From assembly GCA_041749475.1 (NCBI GenBank), contig JBGTBD010000068.1, positions 1-28,884 on the forward strand: a stretch of DNA of 28,884 nt, read 5' to 3'. This document shows positions 1-8,013 of this stretch, in pieces. The position numbers were made by a program, and so were the translations under genes. The notes beneath the pieces were generated by a model. It was not told the DNA's origin. It was given only the letters and a program-made list of their open reading frames with translations, and ran no database searches. The first letter of the stretch is position 1, and every line of letters begins with the position of its first letter. The DNA is from JBGTBD01 sp041749475. Lineage in GTDB: Bacteria; Pseudomonadota; Alphaproteobacteria; Rickettsiales; UBA998.

Positions 1-1773
1 CGCCTCCAGGATGGTCGGCAAGTCACGCACAGAGATTCCTTCGTTCAACAGGTTCTGCATAATACGCTGGACGCCGTTCACCGAAATCTGGCTCGGGATG
101 GTTTCGGCGATCAGCTTCTGCTGTTCCTTGTCTAGATCGTCGAGGAGTTTCTGCGTCTCGGCGTAGGAGAGGAGTTCGGCCAGATTCTCTTTGATGACTT
201 CGGTCAAATGCGTGGTGATGACGGTAGGGGGATCGACCACGGTATAATTACGGAAGAGCGCCTCCTCGCGGTGGGATTCGGGAATCCACATGGCAGGGAG
301 GCCGAAGGTCGGCTCGGTGGTCTCCTCACCGGGGAGGTTAATCTTGCCGCCTGCAGGGTCCATGACGAGGAGCATGTCGGGGCGGATATCGCCGCGGGCG
401 CATTCAGATTCTTTCACCTTCACGACGTAGGTGTTGGCGGGGAGCTGCATATTATCCTGAATCCGAACGGCGGGCATGACGAAGCCGAGTTCGCGCGCGA
501 TCTGTTTGCGTAGGGCTTTGATTTGTTCGGTAAGGCGGTGGCCTTTTTGATAATTGATGAGGGGGAGGAGGCCGTAGCATAATTCAAGGCGAAGCGAATT
601 GAGTTTCAGGACGTCGTTGATATTATCCTGCATCTGCGCGGGGTCAGCGGGTGCGCCGGGTTTGCCGCCCATCGGGACTAACGCACCGCCGGGGCCGCCA
701 CCGGGAGCCATAGTGCGGCGTTCACCGGGAATGCCGCCACCCTTGATGATTGCGGCGCGTTGGGTTTTCCACATATACCATGCGATGAAGCCAAGCACGC
801 CGGAGAGGGCAATGAACGGTGCGGGTGGGATGCCGGGCATCATGGCGATGCAGAAGAGCAGGAAACTGGTCAGCGCCAGTGCTGTAGGGATCTGACTCAA
901 CTGGCCGAGAACGGCTTTATCGGCGGAACCCGGTTCACCGGATTTGGTGACGAGAAGACCCGCTGCCGTGGAGACGATGAGGGCAGGAATTTGCGATACG
1001 AGACCGTCACCCACCGTCAGCAAGGTATAGGTGTTCATAGCCTCGGAGAATTGCAGGTCATGGATCACAACGCCGATGATGATGCCGCCGACGAAGTTGA
1101 TGAAGGTGATGAGCAGGCCTGCTACCGCGTCCCCGCGTACGAACTTGCTGGCCCCGTCCATTGCCCCGAAGAAGGTACTTTCGTCTTCCAGTTCCTTCCG
1201 GCGTGCTTTCGCGGAATCCTCGTCGATCAGACCGGCGGAAAGGTCGGCATCGATTGCCATCTGTTTTCCCGGCATTGCGTCCAGACTGAAACGCGCGGAG
1301 ACCTCGGCGATACGGCCGGAACCTTTGGTGATAACGACGAAGTTGATAATGGTCAGGATCGCGAAGATGATGATCCCGATCACGACCGAGCCACCCATTA
1401 CGAAATTTCCGAATGCTTCGATGACATGCCCCGCCGCTTCCGTTCCTTCATGGCCGCCGCTGAGAATCAGGCGCGTAGAGGCAATGTTCAGCGAGAGGCG
1501 CAGCATCGTGGCGATAAGGAGGATGGAAGGGAAGGAGGATAGGGCGAGGGGTTTATCGACGAATAACACCGTCATCAAAATCAGGACGGAGATGGTGATG
1601 GAGATACCGAGCATCAGGTCGAGGAGTACGGGCGGAATCGGAACCATCAGCATCACAAGGATGCCGACGATGGCAAGGGCGAAATAAATATCGCCGCGCC
1701 GCGCCATTTTCCCGAACCCGGCGCGAAGGGCTACCGATGTATAGGGACTGGCGATGTTATCGGGTGCTGCCAT
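1..1773 (-). CDS. flhA: Flagellar export gate protein FlhA, 3' end cut by window edge
   Basis: FlhA is the inner-membrane export-gate subunit of the flagellar type III secretion apparatus; its cytosolic domain docks chaperone-substrate complexes. The frame is open from an ATG at 1773 to the window edge, giving 591 codons; the family is usually near 690, so about 100 C-terminal residues lie outside. The N-terminal half has the expected cluster of membrane segments. Family hallmarks are FRLSLNIASTRLIL-type sequence (here MLRLSLNIASTRLIL) and RFSLDAMPGKQMAIDADL near residues 158-180. The soluble domain ends at SVRDLPTILEA. An AAAGGA ribosome site lies 7 bases before the start, and only 9 bases separate it from flbD, so they are co-transcribed. 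A Gly/Pro-rich stretch near residues 342-373 sits in the linker between the last membrane helix and the cytosolic domain. Confidence 0.96.
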   Translation of the reverse strand, partial: MAAPDNIASPYTSVALRAGFGKMARRGDIYFALAIVGILVMLMVPIPPVLLDLMLGISITISVLILMTVLFVDKPLALSSFPSILLIATMLRLSLNIASTRLILSGGHEGTEAAGHVIEAFGNFVMGGSVVIGIIIFAILTIINFVVITKGSGRIAEVSARFSLDAMPGKQMAIDADLSAGLIDEDSAKARRKELEDESTFFGAMDGASKFVRGDAVAGLLITFINFVGGIIIGVVIHDLQFSEAMNTYTLLTVGDGLVSQIPALIVSTAAGLLVTKSGEPGSADKAVLGQLSQIPTALALTSFLLFCIAMMPGIPPAPFIALSGVLGFIAWYMWKTQRAAIIKGGGIPGERRTMAPGGGPGGALVPMGGKPGAPADPAQMQDNINDVLKLNSLRLELCYGLLPLINYQKGHRLTEQIKALRKQIARELGFVMPAVRIQDNMQLPANTYVVKVKESECARGDIRPDMLLVMDPAGGKINLPGEETTEPTFGLPAMWIPESHREEALFRNYTVVDPPTVITTHLTEVIKENLAELLSYAETQKLLDDLDKEQQKLIAETIPSQISVNGVQRIMQNLLNEGISVRDLPTILEA

Positions 1774-1782
1774 GAAAGTCCT

Positions 1783-3138
1783 TTACGCCGTCTCGCCGTA
1801 TTGTTTCAGTTTATTGCGTAAGGTGCGGATAGAAATGCCGAGAATGTTCGCGGCATGGGTGCGGTTGCCGAGGCAGTGGTCGAGGGTTTTCAGGATTAGT
1901 TGTTTCTCGACACTCTCGACGGTGCGACCGACCAGCGTATCCACCTCGTCGGTTTCCCGCAAGGGTGTGGAGGTCGGCGGGAGAGACGTGGAAATGGAGG
2001 ACTCCATCGGTTTGCTGCTGGCGAGGTAGGGTTTGGTCATCGCATCCGGCAGTAATACTGCCCCGGCGTCGATGTTATTGCCCTGTGCCATCAGCACGGC
2101 GCGATGCATGATGTTCTCAAGTTCACGGACGTTGCCGGGCCAAGGGTAATAGGTAATTTTCTCCATGGCTTCAGTGCTGAGCTTGCGGGGGGGGAGGCCG
2201 TTGGCTTTGGAGTATTTTTCGATGAAATGGTCGGCGATCAGCGGGATGTCATCGACACGTTCCCGTAAAGCGGGGAGGGCGATGCTGATGACGTTGAGGC
2301 GGAAGTATAAATCTTCACGGAAGGTTCCGTTCTGGACTTCTTCGATGAGGTTACGGTTGCTGGTGGCGAGGATGCGGATATCGACTTTCACTGGTTTGTT
2401 ACTGCCAAGACGGTCGATCTCGTGCTCTTGGATCGCGCGCAGCAATTTGGCTTGCAGGCGGGCGTCCATCTCGCTGATTTCGTCGAGCAATAACGTACCG
2501 TGATTGGCTTCCTCGAATTTGCCCAGACGGCGCATGGTCGCCCCTGTGAATGCGCCTTTCTCGTGGCCGAACAGTTCAGATTCGAGCAGGTTGTCGGGGA
2601 TAGCGGCGCAGTTGACCGAGATGAAGGGTTTCGAAGAACGCTTACTTTTCTGATGGATGTAGCGGGCGATGACTTCTTTCCCCGTTCCCGATTCCCCGGT
2701 GATGAGAACACTGGCATCGGATGGGGCGATCTGATCCACCATTGCGATGACGTTCTTCATCGCCTGCGAACGGTAGATGACGGAGTGGCGCTCTTCGGTG
2801 ATGGCTTCCAGCACGGCGGCGATGAGCTCTTCATCCGGCGGTAGGGGGATGAATTCTTTGGCGCCGGACTTGATGGCACGGGCGGCGCTATCGGCACTGA
2901 CATTAATGCCGCAGGCAACGATGGGGACGTTGATGCGTTCGTTCTTCAGCATCATGCGCAGGCGCGCGATGTCGTGCGAGACTTCCACCATGAGAAGGTC
3001 GGCCCCGTTACCGTTGCAGAGGTGGTCAAACCCCTGATCGATGGAATCGGCTTGGCTGACTTTAGCGCCACGGTCGCGGGCGATTTTGATGGCTGCGCTC
3101 ATCTGTCCGCTCAATTCTCCGATAACCATTAGCCGCAT
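1783..3138 (-). CDS. flbD: FlbD-like sigma-54-dependent flagellar transcription activator
   Basis: This 451-residue protein is an NtrC-family activator of RNA polymerase sigma-54, here inside the fliF-flhA operon as in Caulobacter. Domains: degenerate receiver (1-115), AAA+ ATPase (about 122-350) and a Fis-type helix-turn-helix (about 407-448). Visible motifs are Walker A GESGTGKE (148-155), the sigma-54 contact loop GAFTGA (195-200), Walker B LLLDEIS (216-222) and the FREDLYFRLNV arginine-finger region (273-283). The receiver lacks the usual phosphoacceptor: the Asp position reads MVEVS with Glu52, the N-terminal acidic pair is IGEL, and the conserved Lys-Pro loop reads IPLPP. It is therefore probably not switched by phosphorylation. 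In Caulobacter FlbD is controlled by FliX; no fliX is visible here. A GGAGGA site precedes the ATG. Expected targets are class II/III flagellar promoters, possibly its own operon. Confidence 0.93.
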   Translation of the reverse strand: MRLMVIGELSGQMSAAIKIARDRGAKVSQADSIDQGFDHLCNGNGADLLMVEVSHDIARLRMMLKNERINVPIVACGINVSADSAARAIKSGAKEFIPLPPDEELIAAVLEAITEERHSVIYRSQAMKNVIAMVDQIAPSDASVLITGESGTGKEVIARYIHQKSKRSSKPFISVNCAAIPDNLLESELFGHEKGAFTGATMRRLGKFEEANHGTLLLDEISEMDARLQAKLLRAIQEHEIDRLGSNKPVKVDIRILATSNRNLIEEVQNGTFREDLYFRLNVISIALPALRERVDDIPLIADHFIEKYSKANGLPPRKLSTEAMEKITYYPWPGNVRELENIMHRAVLMAQGNNIDAGAVLLPDAMTKPYLASSKPMESSISTSLPPTSTPLRETDEVDTLVGRTVESVEKQLILKTLDHCLGNRTHAANILGISIRTLRNKLKQYGETA

Positions 3139-3183
3139 AGTGTATCCTCCGTTATTTTTTCTATTTTTTGCTGTGTCGGCGGC

Positions 3184-3205
3184 GGACGCTTCTTATGTGG
3201 CGTCC
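3184..3205 (-). other. Stem-loop in the fliN-flbD gap
   Basis: The 79-base gap between fliN and flbD is the longest inside the flagellar operon. It holds a perfect six-base inverted repeat, GGACGC and GCGTCC, around a ten-base loop. No T-run follows on the minus strand, so a strong terminator is unlikely. It could tune flbD expression or be an mRNA processing site. The function is a guess; the repeat itself is seen directly. Confidence 0.4.
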
Positions 3206-3217
3206 TGAACGTTAAAA

Positions 3218-3499
3218 CTATTTCTTCTCCGGTTTGATGATCTCGGTCATGGTGATGCCGATGCGGTCTTCAACGACGACGACTTCGCCGCGCGCGACGA
3301 GGCGGTTATTGACGTAGATGTCGATCGGTTCACCGACTTTGCGGTCGAGTTCGACGACGGCGCCACGGCCCAGTTTCAGCAACTGGCTGACCTGCATGGT
3401 GGATTTACCGAGGACGACCGTGATCTGGACGGGGATGTCCTGCACGGCTTCGAGTGAGATATTGTCCATATCGGCGAGGGACATCATTGAATCAGCCAT
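3218..3499 (-). CDS. fliN: Flagellar motor switch protein FliN
   Basis: FliN forms the lower part of the C-ring that binds CheY-P with FliM and anchors FliH to the export site. The 93-residue product is one SpoA (surface presentation of antigens) domain with a short N-terminal lead. It shows the standard run IPVQITVVLGKSTM, then LKLGRGAVVELDRKVGEPIDIYVN, then a conserved end RGEVVVVEDRIGITMTEII. The length matches short alphaproteobacterial FliN proteins. The ATG is 2 codons from the fliH stop and its GGAG ribosome site overlaps that stop, so the two are translationally coupled. No fliM is in the window. Confidence 0.95.
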   Translation of the reverse strand: MADSMMSLADMDNISLEAVQDIPVQITVVLGKSTMQVSQLLKLGRGAVVELDRKVGEPIDIYVNNRLVARGEVVVVEDRIGITMTEIIKPEKK

Positions 3500-3502
3500 A
3501 AA

Positions 3503-4270
3503 TTACTCCGTGGGATGTTCGGGTGAAGTGGGTTGGGGGGTATCTTGCGCAATTTCGGGCGTGGCCGCAAGCGCTGAGTCGTTATTATCGACATGCAGGC
3601 GCTGGCGGATGTTCTGCCAGATGTTTTCCTGTTTGGTCTCGGCGTCACCGTTCGTCCAAGCGAGGCGGCCATCGGTCGCGTTCATGCCGGTATCCTCGAC
3701 GATGCGCAACATGCCGTCATACTGGTAATCGACCGCGATCTTGCCGAACCATTCCTTTATCTTCTCCGCATTCTCCGGGTGGATGGTGAGGGTGAGGATG
3801 GGTTCGGAAATCAAATAGGGCAGGCAGTCGATGACAAGGCTCTGCACCAGCGCGGTCGAATCATCCTTCAACGCTTTCTGGGCAACGGTGCGGGCGATCT
3901 CGTAGGAGAGTTTCGTCACTTCCTGTTTCTTTTCGCCGATCAGCGTCATGTAGTCGGTCTTGAAAGTGGTGATGAGCTGATTCCACTGCTGCATCAGGGT
4001 GATGAGCGCCGCTTCGCGGTCGGCATCGGCCTTGCGGGCTTTTTCCATCCCGTCGATAATGCCTTTTTCATACCCTTGCTGATGCGCGGATTGACGTTCG
4101 CGTTCCAGCTGTTCCACGGTGAAGGTCGGTGGCGGCGGCGGGGCGGGTTGCGCCACGGTCTCGATAGGCTGGGAGAGTTCGATATCATCATTCGCGGCTT
4201 CACGCGGACGGCTGAAATCACGGAGCGCCCCGAAGTCGAATCGTTGAAGGTTGACGAATTGCATGGCCAT
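3503..4270 (-). CDS. fliH: Flagellar assembly protein FliH (FlbE-like)
   Basis: FliH is the export-ATPase regulator that links FliI to FliN at the C-ring. The call rests on position between fliG and fliN and on architecture. The 255-residue product has a basic start, a Pro-rich stretch (about 42-48), a helical segment with Gly-spaced turns (HQQGYEKGIIDGMEKA) typical of FliH, and a globular C-terminal half with EIARTVAQKAL and HPENAEKIKEWF. Caulobacter calls the gene at this place flbE. There are two ATGs in frame, at 4270 and 4264; the AAGGACA site favours 4270. The acidic, Pro-rich C-terminal tail is longer than in enteric FliH. No fliI or fliJ is present in the window. Confidence 0.85.
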   Translation of the reverse strand: MAMQFVNLQRFDFGALRDFSRPREAANDDIELSQPIETVAQPAPPPPPTFTVEQLERERQSAHQQGYEKGIIDGMEKARKADADREAALITLMQQWNQLITTFKTDYMTLIGEKKQEVTKLSYEIARTVAQKALKDDSTALVQSLVIDCLPYLISEPILTLTIHPENAEKIKEWFGKIAVDYQYDGMLRIVEDTGMNATDGRLAWTNGDAETKQENIWQNIRQRLHVDNNDSALAATPEIAQDTPQPTSPEHPTE

Positions 4271-4279
4271 GGAGTGTCC

Positions 4280-5311
4280 TTAGTATACCAGTTGATCCTC
4301 GCCGCTTGCATCGGCGATGACGATTTCACCCTTCGCCGCCAGTTCCTTCGCGGAATTGACGATATACATCTGCGCTTCGTCCACGTCTTTCAAGCGAACG
4401 GGGCCCATGCTCTCCATGTCTTCTAGCAGGATTTTCGAGGCGCGTTCGGACATGTTGCCGATGAAGAGTTGCTTGATGGCTTCGGATGCGCCTTTGAGGG
4501 CGAGGCCGAGCTTGTCCTTGTCGATGGTGCGCAGGATAGTCTGGACACCGGTCTGATCGATCTTGACCAGATCCTCGAAGGTGAACATGAGATTGCGGAC
4601 GCGTTCTGCGGCTTCGGCATCGCGGTCTTCCAGCTTGCCCATGTATTTGGCTTCGGACGCGCGATCGAAATTGTTGAAGATCTCGGCCATGAGTTCGAAG
4701 CTGTCCTGCTTCTGGGTCTTGGCGAGGTTGCTCATGAACTCGACGCGCAACGTCTTCTCGACGCCTTCGAGGACTTCCTTCTTCACGGAGTCGATGGTCA
4801 GCATCCGCATGACGACTTCCATCGTCAATTCTTCCGGCAGAACCGAGAGGACGCGGGCGGCATGATCGGGGCGGATCTTGGTCATGATCGCGGCGATGGT
4901 CTGCGGATACTCGTTCTTCAGGTAGGTCGCCAGAATCTCTTCGTTGACGTTGGCCAGCTTGTCCCACACAGTACGACCGGCGGGACCGCGGATATCGTCC
5001 ATGATACCGGCGACGCGGTCTTTGCCGAGGGCTTTCATTAGCAGTTTCTCAGTGGTGTCGAAGTTACCGAGGACGACGCCGGAGGCCAGCATCTGGTCGG
5101 TGAATTCCATACAGAGACGCTCCACCGTCTCGGCGCTGACCGAGCCGAGGCTGGACATGGCTTGGGAGAGTTCCTTGATCTCGTCGTCCTCCATCATGGA
5201 GAAGAGCTTGGAAGCACTCTCCTCGCCAACGGACATCAGCAGTATCGCTGATTTCTGGATACCGGTAAGGGCGCGGTAATCTTCCTTGGTGATGCTTTGA
5301 CCTGCTGCCAT
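4280..5311 (-). CDS. fliG: Flagellar motor switch protein FliG
   Basis: FliG is the C-ring protein that meets the stator and turns ion flow into torque. The 343-residue product has the three expected parts: N-terminal FliF-binding domain starting LTGIQKSAILLMSVGEE, middle domain with the EYPQ motif (134-137; EHPQ in enterics), and C-terminal torque domain with MFTFEDLVKID (242-252) and the charged helix from about residue 285 (GNMSERASKILLEDME). It starts with ATG at 5311, 29 bases after fliF, and ends 9 bases before fliH. Length is standard. Confidence 0.97.
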   Translation of the reverse strand: MAAGQSITKEDYRALTGIQKSAILLMSVGEESASKLFSMMEDDEIKELSQAMSSLGSVSAETVERLCMEFTDQMLASGVVLGNFDTTEKLLMKALGKDRVAGIMDDIRGPAGRTVWDKLANVNEEILATYLKNEYPQTIAAIMTKIRPDHAARVLSVLPEELTMEVVMRMLTIDSVKKEVLEGVEKTLRVEFMSNLAKTQKQDSFELMAEIFNNFDRASEAKYMGKLEDRDAEAAERVRNLMFTFEDLVKIDQTGVQTILRTIDKDKLGLALKGASEAIKQLFIGNMSERASKILLEDMESMGPVRLKDVDEAQMYIVNSAKELAAKGEIVIADASGEDQLVY

Positions 5312-5340
5312 GTGAGTGCTCTGCTAACCTTAAGATGAAA

Positions 5341-6975
5341 TTATGCGTTGTTATTGAATGCCCATGTGCGAATGACATTGAGCGCTTCTTCGGGGCTTTT
5401 CTCGATGAGCTCATTGACCTTACGCATAGTGGAGGATTTGACTCCGCCCTTGACGCGACTGATGCTGATGAGGGAATCCTCGTCTCCCTCGCCGTCTTCG
5501 GAGAAGTTCGGCAATGCGCCCATGACGCCGGGGCCGCCGAGGAGAGCTGCTTTCTCCATCTCTTCCTGCTCGCGCGCTTCGTCGGCGGTCGCCACGGCGC
5601 GGGCGATCAGCGGACGGACGATCAGGAGGATGACGAGAATCGCGACGCCGCCCATGACGAGGGTTTGGATGATGTTGTCGATATCGTCCTTGATGAAGTC
5701 GAACGGCCCTTCCTCGAAGAGATTCTGATCCGTCCCGGCGAACTGCATATTGACGACTTCCACCGTGTCGCCACGGTCGGCGTCGAAGCCGATGGTGGAT
5801 TCGACGAGTTTCTGCAGTTGGGCGATTTCCGCATCGCTGCGGGGCTGATAGACGCGGTTGCCGTCGGCATCGGTGGTGTAGTTGCCGTCCACCAGTACGG
5901 CGACGGAGAGTTTGTTGACGCGGCCGACATGACGGACATGGTTCTCAACGACTTTGGAAATCTCGAAGTTGGTGGTCTCGTCCGTCCGGTTGGTCTGGGT
6001 CTGGGAGATGAGGCCCGCTTGGTTAGCGTTGGCGTCGGGCAAGTTATTCTGGACGGTGACGTTCTCTTTTAAGTCACGGTCGGTGGAGTTCTCGTTCTCT
6101 TCCGTGGACTGGACGGAACGGGCGACCTGGCTCTCGGGGTCGAATTTCTCGGAATTGGTGGTGACGCGGTCGAAGTCGATATCGGCGGTGACTTCGGCTT
6201 TCACTTTGCCGAGGCCGAGCGACTGTTCGAGAAGGCTCTGCAGCGTGTTCTTCATGCGGCGTTCGTAGTTGAGGCGGTATTCCTGCGCCGTGTCGGCGAG
6301 AGCTTCGGCGTCGTTCTCGTCCTCATAGCCGCGGGCGAGGAGGTTGCCTTTTTCATCGACGATGGTGATACGTGCCGGTTTTAGGCCGGGAACGGAGGAG
6401 GCAACCAAATGTTTGATGGCCGCGATTTCGCCCTTGTTCGGCTTGATGCCGCCACGGACTTTCAGGGCGACGGAGGCGGAGGGGTCCTGACGGTCCCGCG
6501 TGAAGAGTTCCCGCTTGGGGAGGACGAGGTGGACGCGGGCGGATTCGATATTCTCGAACGAGGAGACGGTACGGGCAATCTCGCCTTCGAGAGCGCGCAC
6601 CTTGTTCAGGTTGAGCACGAAGTTGGACGTGCCGAGCGCATCGGCCTGATCGAAGATTTCATAGCCGACCATCGACCCGGAGGAGGGAATGCCTTGCTGC
6701 GCTAATGCAACCCGCAGTTTTAAAACCTGATCGGTCGGGACGAGTATTTGCGTGCCCCCGGCGGAAAGCTCGTACGGGATGCCCCGTTTATCCATTTCTT
6801 GGGTGATATACCCGCTGTCTTTCATGGATACACCGGTATAGAGCGGCGACATCATCGGGCTGGACATATTCATGGATAAAAAGACGAAGAATCCGATGAG
6901 GAGAATGGCTGTGCCTGCGAGTGCCGCCAGTTTGATCTGACTCATTTCCCGAAGCGACTGCACCATTGCGTTCAT
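5341..6975 (-). CDS. fliF: Flagellar MS-ring protein FliF
   Basis: FliF builds the membrane MS ring that supports the basal body, the export gate and the switch. The product has an N-terminal membrane helix (about 16-37), a long periplasmic ring-building region with motifs such as RVHLVLPKRELFTRDRQ-type sequence and TITVDEKGNLLA-like sequence, a second membrane helix (about 437-456), and an acidic cytoplasmic tail ending EEALNVIRTWAFNN, the FliG-binding segment. Two more ATGs exist: one at 6981 is only one base after AGGAG, while the ATG at 6975 is 7 bases from it, so I chose 6975 (544 residues). It is the first gene of the flagellar operon. Confidence 0.96.
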   Translation of the reverse strand: MNAMVQSLREMSQIKLAALAGTAILLIGFFVFLSMNMSSPMMSPLYTGVSMKDSGYITQEMDKRGIPYELSAGGTQILVPTDQVLKLRVALAQQGIPSSGSMVGYEIFDQADALGTSNFVLNLNKVRALEGEIARTVSSFENIESARVHLVLPKRELFTRDRQDPSASVALKVRGGIKPNKGEIAAIKHLVASSVPGLKPARITIVDEKGNLLARGYEDENDAEALADTAQEYRLNYERRMKNTLQSLLEQSLGLGKVKAEVTADIDFDRVTTNSEKFDPESQVARSVQSTEENENSTDRDLKENVTVQNNLPDANANQAGLISQTQTNRTDETTNFEISKVVENHVRHVGRVNKLSVAVLVDGNYTTDADGNRVYQPRSDAEIAQLQKLVESTIGFDADRGDTVEVVNMQFAGTDQNLFEEGPFDFIKDDIDNIIQTLVMGGVAILVILLIVRPLIARAVATADEAREQEEMEKAALLGGPGVMGALPNFSEDGEGDEDSLISISRVKGGVKSSTMRKVNELIEKSPEEALNVIRTWAFNNNA

Positions 6976-7204
6976 ACGCATTCTCCTGTTCTTTTTTTCG
7001 TTTTTTCCGGTTTGTCCGAGGCGATGACCTGTCGCCTTAAAACTGAGATTACCGGGTATTCATTAATAAAACGTAAACGAGGGAAAAATTTTCCTCTGCC
7101 TAATCAAAACAGAGGGTCAGCCTTCCTGCAAGTGCGAAATTTATCAAGGGAGCATAAAAATCACAAGATTTTGTATTTCCGCTGCTTTTCAAGCCCCCAC
7201 ATGT

Positions 7205-7234
7205 ATTATAATGAAAAAATAGTAGGTTAAGCAA
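7205..7234 (-). promoter_or_regulatory. Candidate sigma-70-type promoter for the fliF operon
   Basis: On the minus strand TTGCTT (7229-7234) and a perfect TATAAT (7205-7210) are 18 bases apart. The predicted start of transcription is near 7198, giving a leader of about 220 bases before fliF. The spacing and the exact -10 box are good, but the distance to the gene leaves room for an alternative such as a small RNA. Confidence 0.45.
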
Positions 7235-7238
7235 ATAT

Positions 7239-7254
7239 GCGTTCCCAGTGCCTT
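7239..7254 (-). promoter_or_regulatory. Weak sigma-54-type promoter candidate upstream of fliF
   Basis: On the minus strand AGGCACTGGGAACGCA has the invariant GG and GC of sigma-54 promoters exactly ten bases apart, with the GGCAC block intact, but the usual TT before GC is AC. The operon encodes a sigma-54 activator, which makes the match worth noting. It could equally be chance. Confidence 0.25.
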
Positions 7255-7311
7255 TGATTTGCAATAAATTTTATCTTAATGGCAGGGGAAAATTTGACCT
7301 AGTCCGCGCAG

Positions 7312-7343
7312 AAAAATACCCGCTGATGAGCAACGTCAGCGGG
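7312..7343 (-). terminator. Rho-independent terminator of sodC
   Basis: A perfect eight-base stem, CCCGCTGA and TCAGCGGG (7319-7326 with 7336-7343), has a nine-base loop. On the minus strand it is followed by TATTTTTC. It lies about 35 bases after the sodC stop and ends the metal/oxygen stress group. Confidence 0.85.
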
Positions 7344-7376
7344 TGGGTCTTTCATTTCAATGCAACTTTAGATAGA

Positions 7377-7907
7377 TTATTGCGCCAGCTTCTTCACCGC
7401 AGCGCAGGCAACGCGATCTCCTGCGCCGCCGATGGGCTGGGTGACGTAATCATCGGGGTTGGCGTGAATGATGAGGGCCGAGCCGTCCTTATCGAGCAGG
7501 GCGGGTTTTTTGTCCTTCCCTTCCATCGACAGCATGGCGAGGAAGAAGGAGCTGCTGACATTACCGTCCTTATCCGCGACGATGTTCGGCAGGTCGGACG
7601 GATGCGCACCTTTATGGTTCAGCAGACCATGTTCTTTATGGGGATCGGGGTTGATATGCGCGCCGGATTTCTTGAAGCCTTCCTTGAAGTCCGAGCAATC
7701 GCCCACCTCATGAAAATGCATCCCGTGCGAACCGGGGGTCAACCCGCTGGCCGCAACTTCCATCACGATACCATCCGGCCCCTGTTGCAGGGTGATATTG
7801 CCGATGTTTTTGTTATCGGTGCTGATAAGGGCAAAGCTTTGTTGACCAGAAGGGGTTGCAGTGGCAGCGGCGACGGTCATGGCGAGAAGGGGAAGGGTGA
7901 ATGGCAT
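7377..7907 (-). CDS. sodC: Periplasmic Cu/Zn superoxide dismutase
   Basis: SodC converts superoxide to oxygen and peroxide outside the cytoplasm. The 176-residue product begins with a short hydrophobic signal-like segment (1-about 17, ending TVAAATA). Metal ligands are in place: His64 and His66 (GMHFH) and His148 for copper, His84 (SGAHINP) as the bridge, His93, His102 and Asp105 (HPSDLPN) for zinc. Cys71 and Cys168 form the expected disulfide, and the C-terminal GGAGDRVACAAV is the family signature with Arg165. AAGGAG precedes the ATG. The gene follows the hemerythrin gene on the same strand after a hairpin. Length is standard and it looks fully functional. Confidence 0.95.
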   Translation of the reverse strand: MPFTLPLLAMTVAAATATPSGQQSFALISTDNKNIGNITLQQGPDGIVMEVAASGLTPGSHGMHFHEVGDCSDFKEGFKKSGAHINPDPHKEHGLLNHKGAHPSDLPNIVADKDGNVSSSFFLAMLSMEGKDKKPALLDKDGSALIIHANPDDYVTQPIGGAGDRVACAAVKKLAQ

Positions 7908-7951
7908 GGAGGGCTCCTTTATGGTTAGTATAGGTTATGTACCTTAGAAAC

Positions 7952-7990
7952 AGATATTGCTCACCTCATATTAGTAGGTGAGCAATATCT
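7952..7990 (-). terminator. Long hairpin between hemerythrin gene and sodC
   Basis: A perfect 15-base inverted repeat (7952-7966 with 7976-7990, beginning AGATATTGCTCACC) surrounds a nine-base loop, 23 bases after the hemerythrin stop. The T-run that should follow on the minus strand is weak (GTTTCT). It may be a partial terminator, an mRNA-stabilising hairpin, or an operator before sodC. Confidence 0.6.
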
Positions 7991-8013
7991 CATTCAATAT
8001 TAAAAAACCGTAT

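Larger units (their letters stand above)
6982..7311. other. Long non-coding gap upstream of fliF with structured leader
   Basis: No gene is supported here. On the minus strand the stretch from about 7197 to 6982 would be the fliF leader. It contains three small hairpins: CCTCTG/CAGAGG (7093-7098 with 7110-7115), an AT-rich palindrome at about 7079-7095, and GGCGA/TCGCC (7020-7024 with 7032-7036). A T-rich and A-rich run precedes the ribosome site. The stretch is clearly richer in A and T than the genes around it. Confidence 0.5.

Noticed and set aside
7012..7230. Small open frame of 72 codons upstream of fliF on the plus strand
   Set aside because: No ribosome site, no domain, and it runs through the probable fliF leader and promoter region.
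7265..7279. CtrA-like TTAA-N7-TTAA box upstream of fliF (also near 11270-11284)
   Set aside because: Each has one mismatch and lies in A+T-rich DNA at poor distance from promoter boxes; two such hits are expected by chance.
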